This document shows, in pieces, positions 25,821 to 32,868 of a stretch of 64,000 bases of DNA. Each line of letters begins with the position of its first letter. Position 1 is the stretch's first letter. The stretch covers positions 1 through 64,000 of the forward strand of contig JAAHFP010000028.1 in the NCBI GenBank assembly GCA_010672925.1, in the 5' to 3' direction. A model generated the notes under the pieces. It made no database searches. It was not told the DNA's origin and was given only the letters and a program-made list of their open reading frames with translations. The DNA comes from Symploca sp. SIO1C2 (GTDB taxonomy: Bacteria > Cyanobacteriota > Cyanobacteriia > Cyanobacteriales > Coleofasciculaceae). Position numbers and translations under genes: made by a program.

Positions 25821-25873
25821 GGAATATTTTTTCTGTCTCCTTCGTAGTAGATAACAGAGGAAGTAAATAAGCT
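25821..25873 (+). promoter_or_regulatory. Shared sigma-type box, copy P1
   Basis: GGAATATTTTTTCTGTCTCC, then TT, CGTAGTAGATAACAGAG and GAAGTAAATAAGCT. It aligns without gaps over 53 bp with 26586-26638. GG(A/C)AT followed 17 bp later by CGTA resembles ECF-type -35/-10 elements. It ends 37 bp before the ATG at 25911. Confidence 0.65.
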
Positions 25874-25910
25874 TTCTCTATCACCGATACAACTTCTCTA
25901 GGAGATAACT

Positions 25911-26312
25911 ATGATGAATAGTATTATTAAGCAAGCAGCACTAGCTACCCTTGCTCGTGCAGTGCAAGACCCTGATCCCAAAGTTCGTGAGGAACTGAAT
26001 TTACTATTCTGGGATCTGCTCTATCTGTACAGATTTGGACTTCCCGAACTTCCCCAACCTAAGCCCATCATACCATTTCCTCCTCAACCCCAACCTGATC
26101 CTTCTCCCATAGATAGATTGATGATGCATGAAGAAATTCTCTTTGGTTTGATTGATATTGCTAAAGGTGATCCTAGTGGACAACCTAGTATTGCCGGAGT
26201 GCTGAATAATACAGAGATTCGCCTGAAGTCAGCTAAGGCTCTTTCTCAAAGGCTTAATACAGCCATGAAAGAAATTAACCAAGAGATTGCCAGCCTCCAA
26301 CAGCAACTGTAG
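25911..26312 (+). CDS. Unknown small protein with Pro-rich linker (gene 1 of box-sharing pair)
   Basis: 133 residues; not recognised. An N-terminal helical part (residues 1-48; IIKQAALATLARAVQDPDPK) is followed by a Pro-rich linker (PELPQPKPIIPFPPQPQPDP, 48-70). A C-terminal helical part carries MHEEILFGLIDIAKGDPSG, then a coiled-coil end (LNTAMKEINQEIASLQQQL). No signal peptide. ATG at 25911 with AGGAG 8 nt upstream. The 53-bp box P1 precedes it. It sits divergently from the sigma-factor gene and 368 bp before a second gene with the same box. Probably a cytosolic partner protein of the sigma/DUF1822/CHAT locus; this is inference from position. Confidence 0.65.
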   Translation: MMNSIIKQAALATLARAVQDPDPKVREELNLLFWDLLYLYRFGLPELPQPKPIIPFPPQPQPDPSPIDRLMMHEEILFGLIDIAKGDPSGQPSIAGVLNNTEIRLKSAKALSQRLNTAMKEINQEIASLQQQL

Positions 26313-26360
26313 GCATAGGTATTAGGTGTTAGGTATTAGTAAGTCTTATCAACCTAATAT

Positions 26361-26473
26361 CAATACTGCTCGGTTAAACCCTAATTTTTCTCCCCCAGCT
26401 TCCTCAGCTTCCTCAGCTTCCTCAGCTCCCCCAGCTCCCTAAATCAATAACTTCTCTTAACCGAGCAGTATTG
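26361..26473. mobile_element. MITE with perfect 17-bp terminal repeats and 10-bp target duplication
   Basis: The ends are CAATACTGCTCGGTTAA and its exact reverse complement TTAACCGAGCAGTATTG. The element is flanked directly on both sides by AACCTAATAT (26351-26360 and 26474-26483). The 113-bp interior holds a CAGCTTCCT-type tandem repeat and no coding sequence. It separates the two box-sharing genes. The rest of 26313-26679 contains a GGTATTAGG repeat and box P2. Confidence 0.9.
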
Positions 26474-26585
26474 AACCTAATATGCGCGATCGCTCTTTCA
26501 GTTTAGCTCAAAACTGGAGAGCGATTGTTCCTGTTTTCTTTTACAGTAACTATCGATTATCCAGGAAAAAATTTAGAATAAATTC

Positions 26586-26638
26586 GGCATATTTTTCCTT
26601 TCTACTGCGTACTAGATAACAGAGTAAGCAAATAAGCT
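26586..26638 (+). promoter_or_regulatory. Shared sigma-type box, copy P2
   Basis: GGCATATTTTTCCTTTCTAC, TG, CGTACTAGATAACAGAG, then TAAGCAAATAAGCT; same spacing as P1 (25821-25873). CAGGAAAAA also lies upstream of both. It ends 41 bp before the ATG at 26680. Confidence 0.65.
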
Positions 26639-26679
26639 AACTCATCAATCAATAGTTCTGAAATACGGAAGGTAACATT

Positions 26680-26985
26680 ATGGCTTTACAGTTCAGATCC
26701 GATCGAATTTATTTTGACCGAAGCACTAATATCCGACATCGAGAAAGGCGAAATGTAACTTTCAATGGCAGGGTGCGTACTTACCAAGCAATGTTAAGAG
26801 GTTTCAATCTCAGATATAACAATGGAGACCATCACATCCTTGAACAAGAAATTGACCTCGATCCTCGCCTAATCAGTAACAACATTGTTGAAGTTTACGC
26901 TGATCTGGTTCTGCGAGATAATGGCGGTTTCGATGATCCATATAGTGGATGGATTGAGTTTGTTGTTATTGCAGATGTTGAGTAG
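26680..26985 (+). CDS. Unknown small beta-rich protein (gene 2 of box-sharing pair)
   Basis: 101 residues; not recognised. Alternating hydrophobic pattern predicts mainly beta strands (MALQFRSDRIYF, RNVTFNGRVRTYQAMLRGFNL, NIVEVYADLVLRDN, SGWIEFVVIADVE). It could be one beta-sandwich domain. No signal peptide, Cys or membrane segment. ATG at 26680 with GGAAGG 9 nt upstream. Preceded by box P2, nearly identical to the box of the gene at 25911, so both are likely switched on together. I infer the neighbouring sigma factor as regulator. The function is unknown. Confidence 0.65.
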   Translation: MALQFRSDRIYFDRSTNIRHRERRNVTFNGRVRTYQAMLRGFNLRYNNGDHHILEQEIDLDPRLISNNIVEVYADLVLRDNGGFDDPYSGWIEFVVIADVE

Positions 26986-27050
26986 CAAGAAGTTCACACC
27001 TTCTGAAATCCTTAATTAAGTTCTCTCAATTGGAGGTGTTTTGTCTGTAG

Positions 27051-27397
27051 GGGCGCACCGATGTGCATTGGTGTCAACTTAAGGTGAAAAGCGCTTGAAG
27101 TTGGGGAGCTGAGGGAGCAAACGTAGAGGCAATTCATGAATTGCCTCTACCATATTTCTCACAAATTATGCTATTGCTGTGTTGAGTTGCGCTTCCCGAC
27201 CCCCACCCGTGTTAATTTAACCCACAACCCTTGACAATTGATTGAAAAGAGCGTTGTGCCTAAACTAAGCCGGTGGCGTTGTCCTACCCGATTAACAGGA
27301 GAAAAAGCTAGCGACAGGAGTATTATATTACTCCCCCCAGCTCCCCATACTTCGAGCGTTTTCAGCAAAAGTAGACACCAATGACCGATGTGCGCCC
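27051..27397. repeat. Large inverted repeat whose arms match the head of the structured RNA element
   Basis: The left arm (27051-27116) and right arm (27331-27397) are imperfect reverse complements over about 66 bp. Both contain GGGCGCAC, then CATTGGTGTC, then a TTGAAG/CGAAG and TGGGGAGCTG. The GGGCGCAC...TGGTGTCAACTTAAGGTGAAA head equals that of element A at 1631-1670. The loop holds a 28-bp palindrome (27123-27150) and about 180 bp with no clear gene. A 25-codon protein-like tail ending at 27531 (MVGLAAKAVAAVMQV) precedes the next gene. Confidence 0.6.
27123..27150. repeat. 28-bp perfect palindrome
   Basis: GTAGAGGCAATTCA plus its exact reverse complement. It has the same GTAGAG/CTCTAC ends and CATG centre as the palindrome at 15221-15250, but a different middle stem. 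No gene end lies nearby that would need it as terminator. Confidence 0.8.
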
Positions 27398-27540
27398 TCA
27401 ACCATTTGGCGCTTAAATACCATCATTGGCAGTAGCAGACTGGGGTTGAACTGATGGTAGGATTAGCGGCGAAAGCTGTAGCAGCAGTGATGCAAGTCTC
27501 TGCCGACCCTCAGTACAAGACGAAGGAGTAATCAAAATCA

Positions 27541-28404
27541 ATGTCTTCCAAACCCACCCCTCGCTTGATTCTAGAAACATTACTCCCCCATCTGCGCATG
27601 GCAGCAGCCTATGCCCGTCAGATTCAACCGATGATTAAAGCATTGCCATCTAAGGATGAAGGTGATAACTTTTTTGCTGCAGCCCTAACTGATGCAGATC
27701 TCGCTGTACAAAACCTAGTAGAAGTAGTCCTTCTAGGCAGTTTCCCTGACATCAGCTTCTATGGGGAAGAGTATGAAATCTCTGGCAATACTAAATATTT
27801 CCGTTCCCTCAAGTTTGAACCCCAAGGGGATTACCTAATCACCTTAGATCCCATTGATGGCACTCAGTTTTATAAAGATGGCCATGCTAACTATCAAATC
27901 ATTCTAACGGTTTTGAGTCCGGCTGAGTTTGAAGCTGTAATTGCCGTTACCCCTGCCTTAAACATGTATTATTATGCCATCAAGGGGGAAGGCACTTTTC
28001 GAGGTAATCTAGAAGTAGACTTAGACGCCTGTGAACCTTTAAAAGTAACCAATTGTAAACCATCCATTTTACTGGGTTGGGCAATGGAAAAATTAAAAGT
28101 TGCCCTCCAAGAGCATTATCAAGTGATAGACGTAGCCACTTGTTACTCCAAGGAAGTGCAAATTCCCAATCTCAACGGTATTCTCAGTGGAGATATAGCA
28201 GGAGCAGTAATCAGGAGAGGCAAGTTTATTGATGGAGCCGCGATTTCTTTTCTGGCTAAAGAAGCAGGATGTATCGTAACCACCTTCGACGGTGGTGAAT
28301 TGCCACCTTTATCGGAATGTAGTGACTATAGTTTACCAGGATTAGTAGTTGCTTCATCCCCATCAGTTCATCAACACCTGTTAGAAGCTGTGAAAACTTT
28401 GTAG
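27541..28404 (+). CDS. Inositol monophosphatase family protein
   Basis: 287 residues. Metal-dependent phosphatase of the inositol monophosphatase / FBPase superfamily. Metal-site motifs in order: SFYGEEYE (about residue 78-85), ITLDPIDGTQFY (about 100-111) and KFIDGAAISFLAKEAGC (about 230-247). The usual WDxAAG is replaced by FIDGAA, keeping the Asp. Likely substrates are inositol 1-phosphate or related sugar phosphates; the exact one cannot be told. ATG at 27541 with AAGGAG at 27523-27528. Stands alone on the plus strand. Confidence 0.85.
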   Translation: MSSKPTPRLILETLLPHLRMAAAYARQIQPMIKALPSKDEGDNFFAAALTDADLAVQNLVEVVLLGSFPDISFYGEEYEISGNTKYFRSLKFEPQGDYLITLDPIDGTQFYKDGHANYQIILTVLSPAEFEAVIAVTPALNMYYYAIKGEGTFRGNLEVDLDACEPLKVTNCKPSILLGWAMEKLKVALQEHYQVIDVATCYSKEVQIPNLNGILSGDIAGAVIRRGKFIDGAAISFLAKEAGCIVTTFDGGELPPLSECSDYSLPGLVVASSPSVHQHLLEAVKTL

Positions 28405-28551
28405 AGGGTTAGTTAACTAGAATACCAATTCATGCCTGTAGGGGTATGATGTTGGGCGGGTTTTGATACCAACATTCGGGTAACATGGCCTAGGTTGTCC
28501 CTAAACCCGCCCCTACGATACGTGCAATTTAGCAGATTAAGCCGAAAGATT

Positions 28552-28706
28552 ACATCATGTCCGGCTAAATACTTATCATTTCCTTCTATCTTGCAATATT
28601 CTTTCTTCCCTTCTGCCTCCGGTTCCCCTCCTGGGAGGGGCTAGGGGTGGGTTCTGCCTTCTGCCTTATTGCCACCAAAGTGTAAGTAATCAACCCAACT
28701 TGATAT
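28552..28706 (+). mobile_element. MITE family 1, copy b
   Basis: Left end ACATCATGTCCGG, right end CCCAACTTGATAT. Interior matches the family (CTAAATACTTATCATTTCC, TTCTATCTTGCAA, CTTCTGCC, GCCACCAAAGTGTAAGTAAT). It contains an extra GGTTCCCCTCCTGGGAGGGG insert. Its right end runs into the last base of the RNA-ligase stop codon. Confidence 0.75.
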
Positions 28707-29356
28707 TATTCCCAATAATTCTCCCAATCATCTTGGAGAGCCTGTTGTAATTTTTTCATATAAGCGTAGGTTTTAATTTTCACCATCCACAATTCATTAC
28801 TATTCTTACCTCCCTTACACACAACACCTTCCGCAACACCATATTTCCCTTCCCGCACATGATCAACAAACTTACTGGTAAGTTTGCCGCGATAAACAAT
28901 TCGTGGTATCTTAAATTCACCAAAATCCTGGAGGAATTGTTCTGGATGAATTATGCCTTGAGGTGTTTGCACATCAAAGAGGATCAGTTCTTTGTCATCC
29001 CCCTTCTTGTGCATTCCGGCAAAGGAATCAGGGCCTAAAAATTCTGTAAAGACGATAATTTCAGGATAATTATATTGTGGCTGATTGCGAAAGAGAGTAT
29101 CCAAAGCCTGGGCAAAATCTTTGGTGAAGATTTCCGGGGCTTCCTCCAAACCTGGATGAGCAGCATTAAATTCTGCAACCCCCATTTCGTCTAAGTCAAA
29201 TCTGTCACGACGGGTACCAAAAGCATACCATCCCAGCTCCTCCTCCCAAACCCAATGTAGATTAGTACCATCGTATTTTTCAAAAGCAATGCATTGCTTT
29301 AGGGGACAGTTTTTACTATCTGGGATTTTGGGATAGACAAGCTTGACTTGTGCCAT
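28706..29356 (-). CDS. Minimal RNA-ligase-like nucleotidyltransferase
   Basis: 216 residues. It shows the covalent nucleotidyltransferase motifs of ATP-dependent ligases: motif I FEKYDGTNLHW (Lys27 as AMP acceptor), motif III IIVFTEFLG with downstream ELILFDVQTP, motif IV AEGVVCKG and motif V WMVKIKTYAY. It is about the size of a bare adenylyltransferase domain, with no C-terminal extension as in T4 Rnl2, so it may need a partner or act as an RNA nick sealer. No signal peptide. No kinase/phosphatase repair partner is adjacent. ATG at 29356. The two-block motif (29407-29438) lies 51 bp upstream in the right orientation. Confidence 0.8.
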   Translation of the reverse strand: MAQVKLVYPKIPDSKNCPLKQCIAFEKYDGTNLHWVWEEELGWYAFGTRRDRFDLDEMGVAEFNAAHPGLEEAPEIFTKDFAQALDTLFRNQPQYNYPEIIVFTEFLGPDSFAGMHKKGDDKELILFDVQTPQGIIHPEQFLQDFGEFKIPRIVYRGKLTSKFVDHVREGKYGVAEGVVCKGGKNSNELWMVKIKTYAYMKKLQQALQDDWENYWE

Positions 29357-29406
29357 TGTTATATTTAATTAAAACTTACCCCACACAGTCCCCAGATTTA
29401 GGGTTA

Positions 29407-29438
29407 ACAGGCGCACACCTATTCCATTATTAATAATA
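29407..29438 (-). promoter_or_regulatory. Two-block upstream motif, copy 3
   Basis: On the minus strand: TATTATTAATAATGGAATAG then GTGTGCGCCTGT, 51 bp before the RNA-ligase-like start. GCGATCGC lies just upstream, as at copy 1. Confidence 0.5.
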
Positions 29439-29565
29439 TTACCACAAAACAACCGCGATCGCCTACAGCACCAGTAAAACTGATCGCGCAAGTAAATCAA
29501 CTCTGCCCTATGATCGCCAAAGGGCAAAAAATTTATATTCCCAATTCGACCTTCTCCATTGTTCT

Positions 29566-30021
29566 ATGGAAATCAAGTGCATTGATTCAGACCAAGCTCC
29601 ACTAGACTTGCTGCTGTTAGCTGATCCTTCTAGAGAGAGCATTGCCTCCTATCTCCATAACTCGGTAGTTTTCTTAGTAACTATTGAATCAAAGCCGGTT
29701 GCCGTATCCGCAGTAGTTATCGAGGGAAAGGTTGCCGAAATCAAGAATATTGCTGTCGCTACTGAGCATCAACACCGTGGCATTGGGAAGAAGTTAATAG
29801 AACACATTAAGTCATTTGCCCGGAAATCTCAGTTGGATATTATCAAAGTTGGCACTGGCAATTCCAGCCTGCAACAGTTGTCTTTTTATCAAAAATCAGG
29901 ATTTAGAATCAAAGGGGTCATCACCGACTATTTTGAACATTATCGGCCCGAAATATATGAAAACGGCATAAGATGTATCGATATGATACTACTGGAGCAT
30001 AAAATAATAAGTAATGAGTAA
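29566..30021 (+). CDS. GNAT family N-acetyltransferase
   Basis: 151 residues, complete GNAT fold. The acetyl-CoA binding motif A reads VAEIKNIAVATEHQHRGIGK, followed by KLIEHIKSFARKSQ. Motif B lies in SFYQKSGFRIKGVITDYF. The substrate cannot be inferred. ATG at 29566. Divergent from the RNA-ligase-like gene. The last residues run into AATGAGT repeat DNA (KIISNE). Confidence 0.85.
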   Translation: MEIKCIDSDQAPLDLLLLADPSRESIASYLHNSVVFLVTIESKPVAVSAVVIEGKVAEIKNIAVATEHQHRGIGKKLIEHIKSFARKSQLDIIKVGTGNSSLQQLSFYQKSGFRIKGVITDYFEHYRPEIYENGIRCIDMILLEHKIISNE

Positions 30022-30090
30022 TGAATAATGAGTAATGAGTAATGAGTAATAAGTAATAAGTAATGAGTAATGAGTAATGAGTAATGAGTT
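30008..30090. repeat. AATGAGT short tandem repeat
   Basis: About eleven heptamers of TAATGAG/TAATAAG, starting inside the acetyltransferase stop region. It is followed at 30119-30178 by an AACCAACAACAA repeat that reaches the next ATG. Confidence 0.85.
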
Positions 30091-30178
30091 TATTAGAGAT
30101 TTACAGGCAAAATTAGTATAATAACCAACAACCAACAACAAATAACCAACAACAAGTAACCAACAACTAACAACAAAT

Positions 30179-31660
30179 ATGCAAATTCAAACCCCAGATT
30201 GGGTAAAACATGCCGTTTTCTATCAAATTTTCCCTGATCGCTTTGCCAAAAGCCAGCAACCAGGATCACGAATAGCACATCAGATCCCCCTAGAAACCTG
30301 GGATGCTCCTCCCACACTCCAAGGTTACAAAGGTGGGGATTTGTGGGGGGTGAAGGAAAAGTTAGACTATTTGCAGGATTTGGGCGTTAATGCGATTTAC
30401 TTTACCCCCATCTTTCAATCGGCCTGTAATCACCGCTATCATACCCACGACTACTATCAAGTGGATCCTCTTCTAGGAGGTAACCAAGCTTTCCTGGAAT
30501 TGCTGGAAGATTGCCATCGTCGAGGGCTCAAAGTCGTACTTGATGGAGTTTTTAACCACGCTAGTCGGGGTTTTTTCTTTTTTAATGACATCTTGGAGAA
30601 TGGCCCCTATTCTCCTTGGCTGGATTGGTTCAAAATTCAGGATTGGCCCCTTTCTGCCTACGATGGTTCCTTACCAGCCAATTATGTCAGTTGGGTAGGT
30701 AACCGCGCCTTACCTCAATTTAACCATGACAATCCCGATGTTCGAGAATATATTATGCAGATTGCTGAACATTGGATTAAATTGGGTATCGATGGTTGGC
30801 GTTTAGATGTGCCGTTTGAAATCAAGACTCCTGGTTTTTGGCAAGAATTTCGCGATCGCGTCAAAGCCATTAACCCGGAAGCCTATATTGTAGGGGAAGT
30901 GTGGCAGGATTCCAGGGAATGGTTAGATGGTAGCCAATTTGACGGGGTAATGAACTATCTATTTACTGCACCAACTATTGCTTTTACCGCAGGCGATCGC
31001 GTAGTAATGGAATATGTCAAATACCAGTCCTATGACCCCTATCCTGCTTTGGATGCTCCAGGATATGCTGCTAAAATCCAAGACTTACTGCAACTTTACC
31101 CCTGGGAAATTCAGTTAACTCAACTAAACTTACTCGACTCTCACGATACGGCAAGGCTGCTATCAATTGCTAGTGGTGGTAAGGAATCTCCTACAGCAGA
31201 AGCCCAGGAATCTGTCAAGTTAGCCACTCTATTATTGTTCACCTTCCCCGGCGCACCCAGTATCTACTACGGTGATGAAATTAGCCTAGCAGGAGCCCTT
31301 GATCCAGATTGCCGTCGCGGTTTTCCTCCAGAAGCAGCTTGGAATCAGGAGGTTTTGGACTACCATCAGCAGCTAATTGCCCTGCGTCATGCCCATCCAG
31401 CTTTACGCACTGGTAGTTACAAAGTACTCTTAGCAGAGGGAATGGTTTACATTTTTGCACGACAGTTGGCAGAAGAGGAACTGGTTATTGCTATTAATAC
31501 TGGAACTACCAAGGAGAAAGTAACCTTGCAAGTATCAGAATTAGTATCCCAACCTAATCAGATATTGTATGGTAATGGTGAAGTAGCTTGGAGTAAACAG
31601 GAAGATTCCAGCTATTTAACCTTACAATTAGCACCTCGTAGTGGTTGTGTTCTGGGTTAA
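30179..31660 (+). CDS. GH13 alpha-amylase-family glycoside hydrolase (neopullulanase/cyclomaltodextrinase-like)
   Basis: 493 residues, a (beta/alpha)8 barrel with four GH13 regions: VVLDGVFNHA (I), DGWRLDVPFEI (II, nucleophile Asp), YIVGEVWQD (III, acid/base Glu) and LDSHDTARLL (IV). The entry WVKHAVFYQIFPDRFA is typical of cyclomaltodextrinase/neopullulanase enzymes, but the N-terminal starch-binding domain of those is missing. A C-terminal beta domain (about 415-493) is present. No signal peptide, so it likely acts on cytosolic alpha-glucans in glycogen turnover. ATG at 30179; no normal RBS because AACAAC repeats precede it. Confidence 0.9.
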   Translation: MQIQTPDWVKHAVFYQIFPDRFAKSQQPGSRIAHQIPLETWDAPPTLQGYKGGDLWGVKEKLDYLQDLGVNAIYFTPIFQSACNHRYHTHDYYQVDPLLGGNQAFLELLEDCHRRGLKVVLDGVFNHASRGFFFFNDILENGPYSPWLDWFKIQDWPLSAYDGSLPANYVSWVGNRALPQFNHDNPDVREYIMQIAEHWIKLGIDGWRLDVPFEIKTPGFWQEFRDRVKAINPEAYIVGEVWQDSREWLDGSQFDGVMNYLFTAPTIAFTAGDRVVMEYVKYQSYDPYPALDAPGYAAKIQDLLQLYPWEIQLTQLNLLDSHDTARLLSIASGGKESPTAEAQESVKLATLLLFTFPGAPSIYYGDEISLAGALDPDCRRGFPPEAAWNQEVLDYHQQLIALRHAHPALRTGSYKVLLAEGMVYIFARQLAEEELVIAINTGTTKEKVTLQVSELVSQPNQILYGNGEVAWSKQEDSSYLTLQLAPRSGCVLG

Positions 31661-31685
31661 CGAAGAAGGGAATTGAGGATTTAGC

Positions 31686-32738
31686 TTACTCTTCTCCCTC
31701 TACAGAAAACGCTTCCAACTCCGCCTCCAACTCCTCGATTGTCGGCAACTCCGTTTGCAACTGCTCCGGTAACGACTTAGTAATCTGCGCTTGCCACTGG
31801 GCAACCCCAATCGGTTTGGTTATATCCCGCAACGCATACTCTGCTGTCACTTGTTCCTTTGTCTTGCACAAAATCATTCCAATACTCGGATTATCTGCTG
31901 AATGCTTGAGCAAATCATCAACTGCCGAAAGATAAAAATTCATCTTACCCACATCTTCCGGAATAAATGCCCTGGCTTTGAGTTCGATAACTACGAAACA
32001 GCGTAATTTGAGGTGATAAAACAGCAAATCGAGAAAGTAATCCTTATCTGCTACCTTCAACAGATATTGATTCCCTACAAATGCAAACCCTGCACCCAAT
32101 TCCAGTAAAAAGCTAGTGATATGCTTGAGTAACTCTTTCTCAACAGCACGTTCCTGTGCTTCTTCCCCAAGATTGAGAAAGTCAAACACATATGGGTCTT
32201 TAAATGTTTCTCTGGCTAAGTCCGATTGAGGAGTGGGTAAAGTTCGCTCAAAATTAGTAATAGCTTTGCCTGTTCGATGGTAAAGATCGGTTTCAATTTG
32301 TAGACTTAACGAATTCCGCGACCATCCATGCTCTACAATTTTGCTGATGTACCATGCTCGCTCTTCAACATCTTTAATCTTATTAAGTAGCAGCAGATTG
32401 TGACCCCAGGGAATTTCTGCGACAACTTGTCGCAGAATTTGATTGTCACGCACAGATTCACTCAACCGCCGCATATCCCAGAGGTTACGGGGAGAAAACC
32501 CTTTGAGGTGAGGGAAACTTTTCTTGAGGTCTTGCGAGAGACGTTCGATGACTGACTTCCCCCACCCTTCCTCGTCTTGTTTTTCCAAGATACAGTTGCC
32601 AATACTCAGATATAGTTCCAGTAAGGAACGGTTGACTGATAAAGCAGCCTTAATCTGAGCTGATTGGATATTGTGCTTAATCTCTTCGAGAAAAGCTTGA
32701 TATCCTTCACTGGAAAAAATGTTTCGTTTAGAACTCAT
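31686..32738 (-). CDS. YhcG/DUF1016-type PD-(D/E)XK nuclease
   Basis: 350 residues. The N-terminal helical DUF1016 domain (about 10-170; ALSVNRSLLELYLSIGNCIL, FSPRNLWDMRRLSE, IPWGHNLLLLNKIKD) is followed by a nuclease domain (about 180-320) with KDYFLDLLFYHLKLRCFVVIELKA, giving the Asp and E-x-K of the PD-(D/E)XK core. Family members are common in defence and mobile islands, where they are predicted DNA nucleases or Holliday-junction-type enzymes. It is convergent with the amylase (25 bp between stops). ATG at 32738. Confidence 0.9.
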   Translation of the reverse strand: MSSKRNIFSSEGYQAFLEEIKHNIQSAQIKAALSVNRSLLELYLSIGNCILEKQDEEGWGKSVIERLSQDLKKSFPHLKGFSPRNLWDMRRLSESVRDNQILRQVVAEIPWGHNLLLLNKIKDVEERAWYISKIVEHGWSRNSLSLQIETDLYHRTGKAITNFERTLPTPQSDLARETFKDPYVFDFLNLGEEAQERAVEKELLKHITSFLLELGAGFAFVGNQYLLKVADKDYFLDLLFYHLKLRCFVVIELKARAFIPEDVGKMNFYLSAVDDLLKHSADNPSIGMILCKTKEQVTAEYALRDITKPIGVAQWQAQITKSLPEQLQTELPTIEELEAELEAFSVEGEE

Positions 32739-32868
32739 CCGCTAACTTTAGCACGTGATCGCTCTTATTAGAAGGTATTAGGCGTTAGATTTTTCCGTAG
32801 GTTAGCATGGTGTAGGTTGCTGGACAAAAGCTGGCGCTGATGGTTGCAGTATCCTCACAAAAGTCTAG

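Noticed and set aside
27171..27401. 76-codon minus-strand frame starting MRAHIGHWCLLL
   Set aside because: Its start is translated inverted-repeat sequence shared with element A; the remainder shows no recognisable domain.
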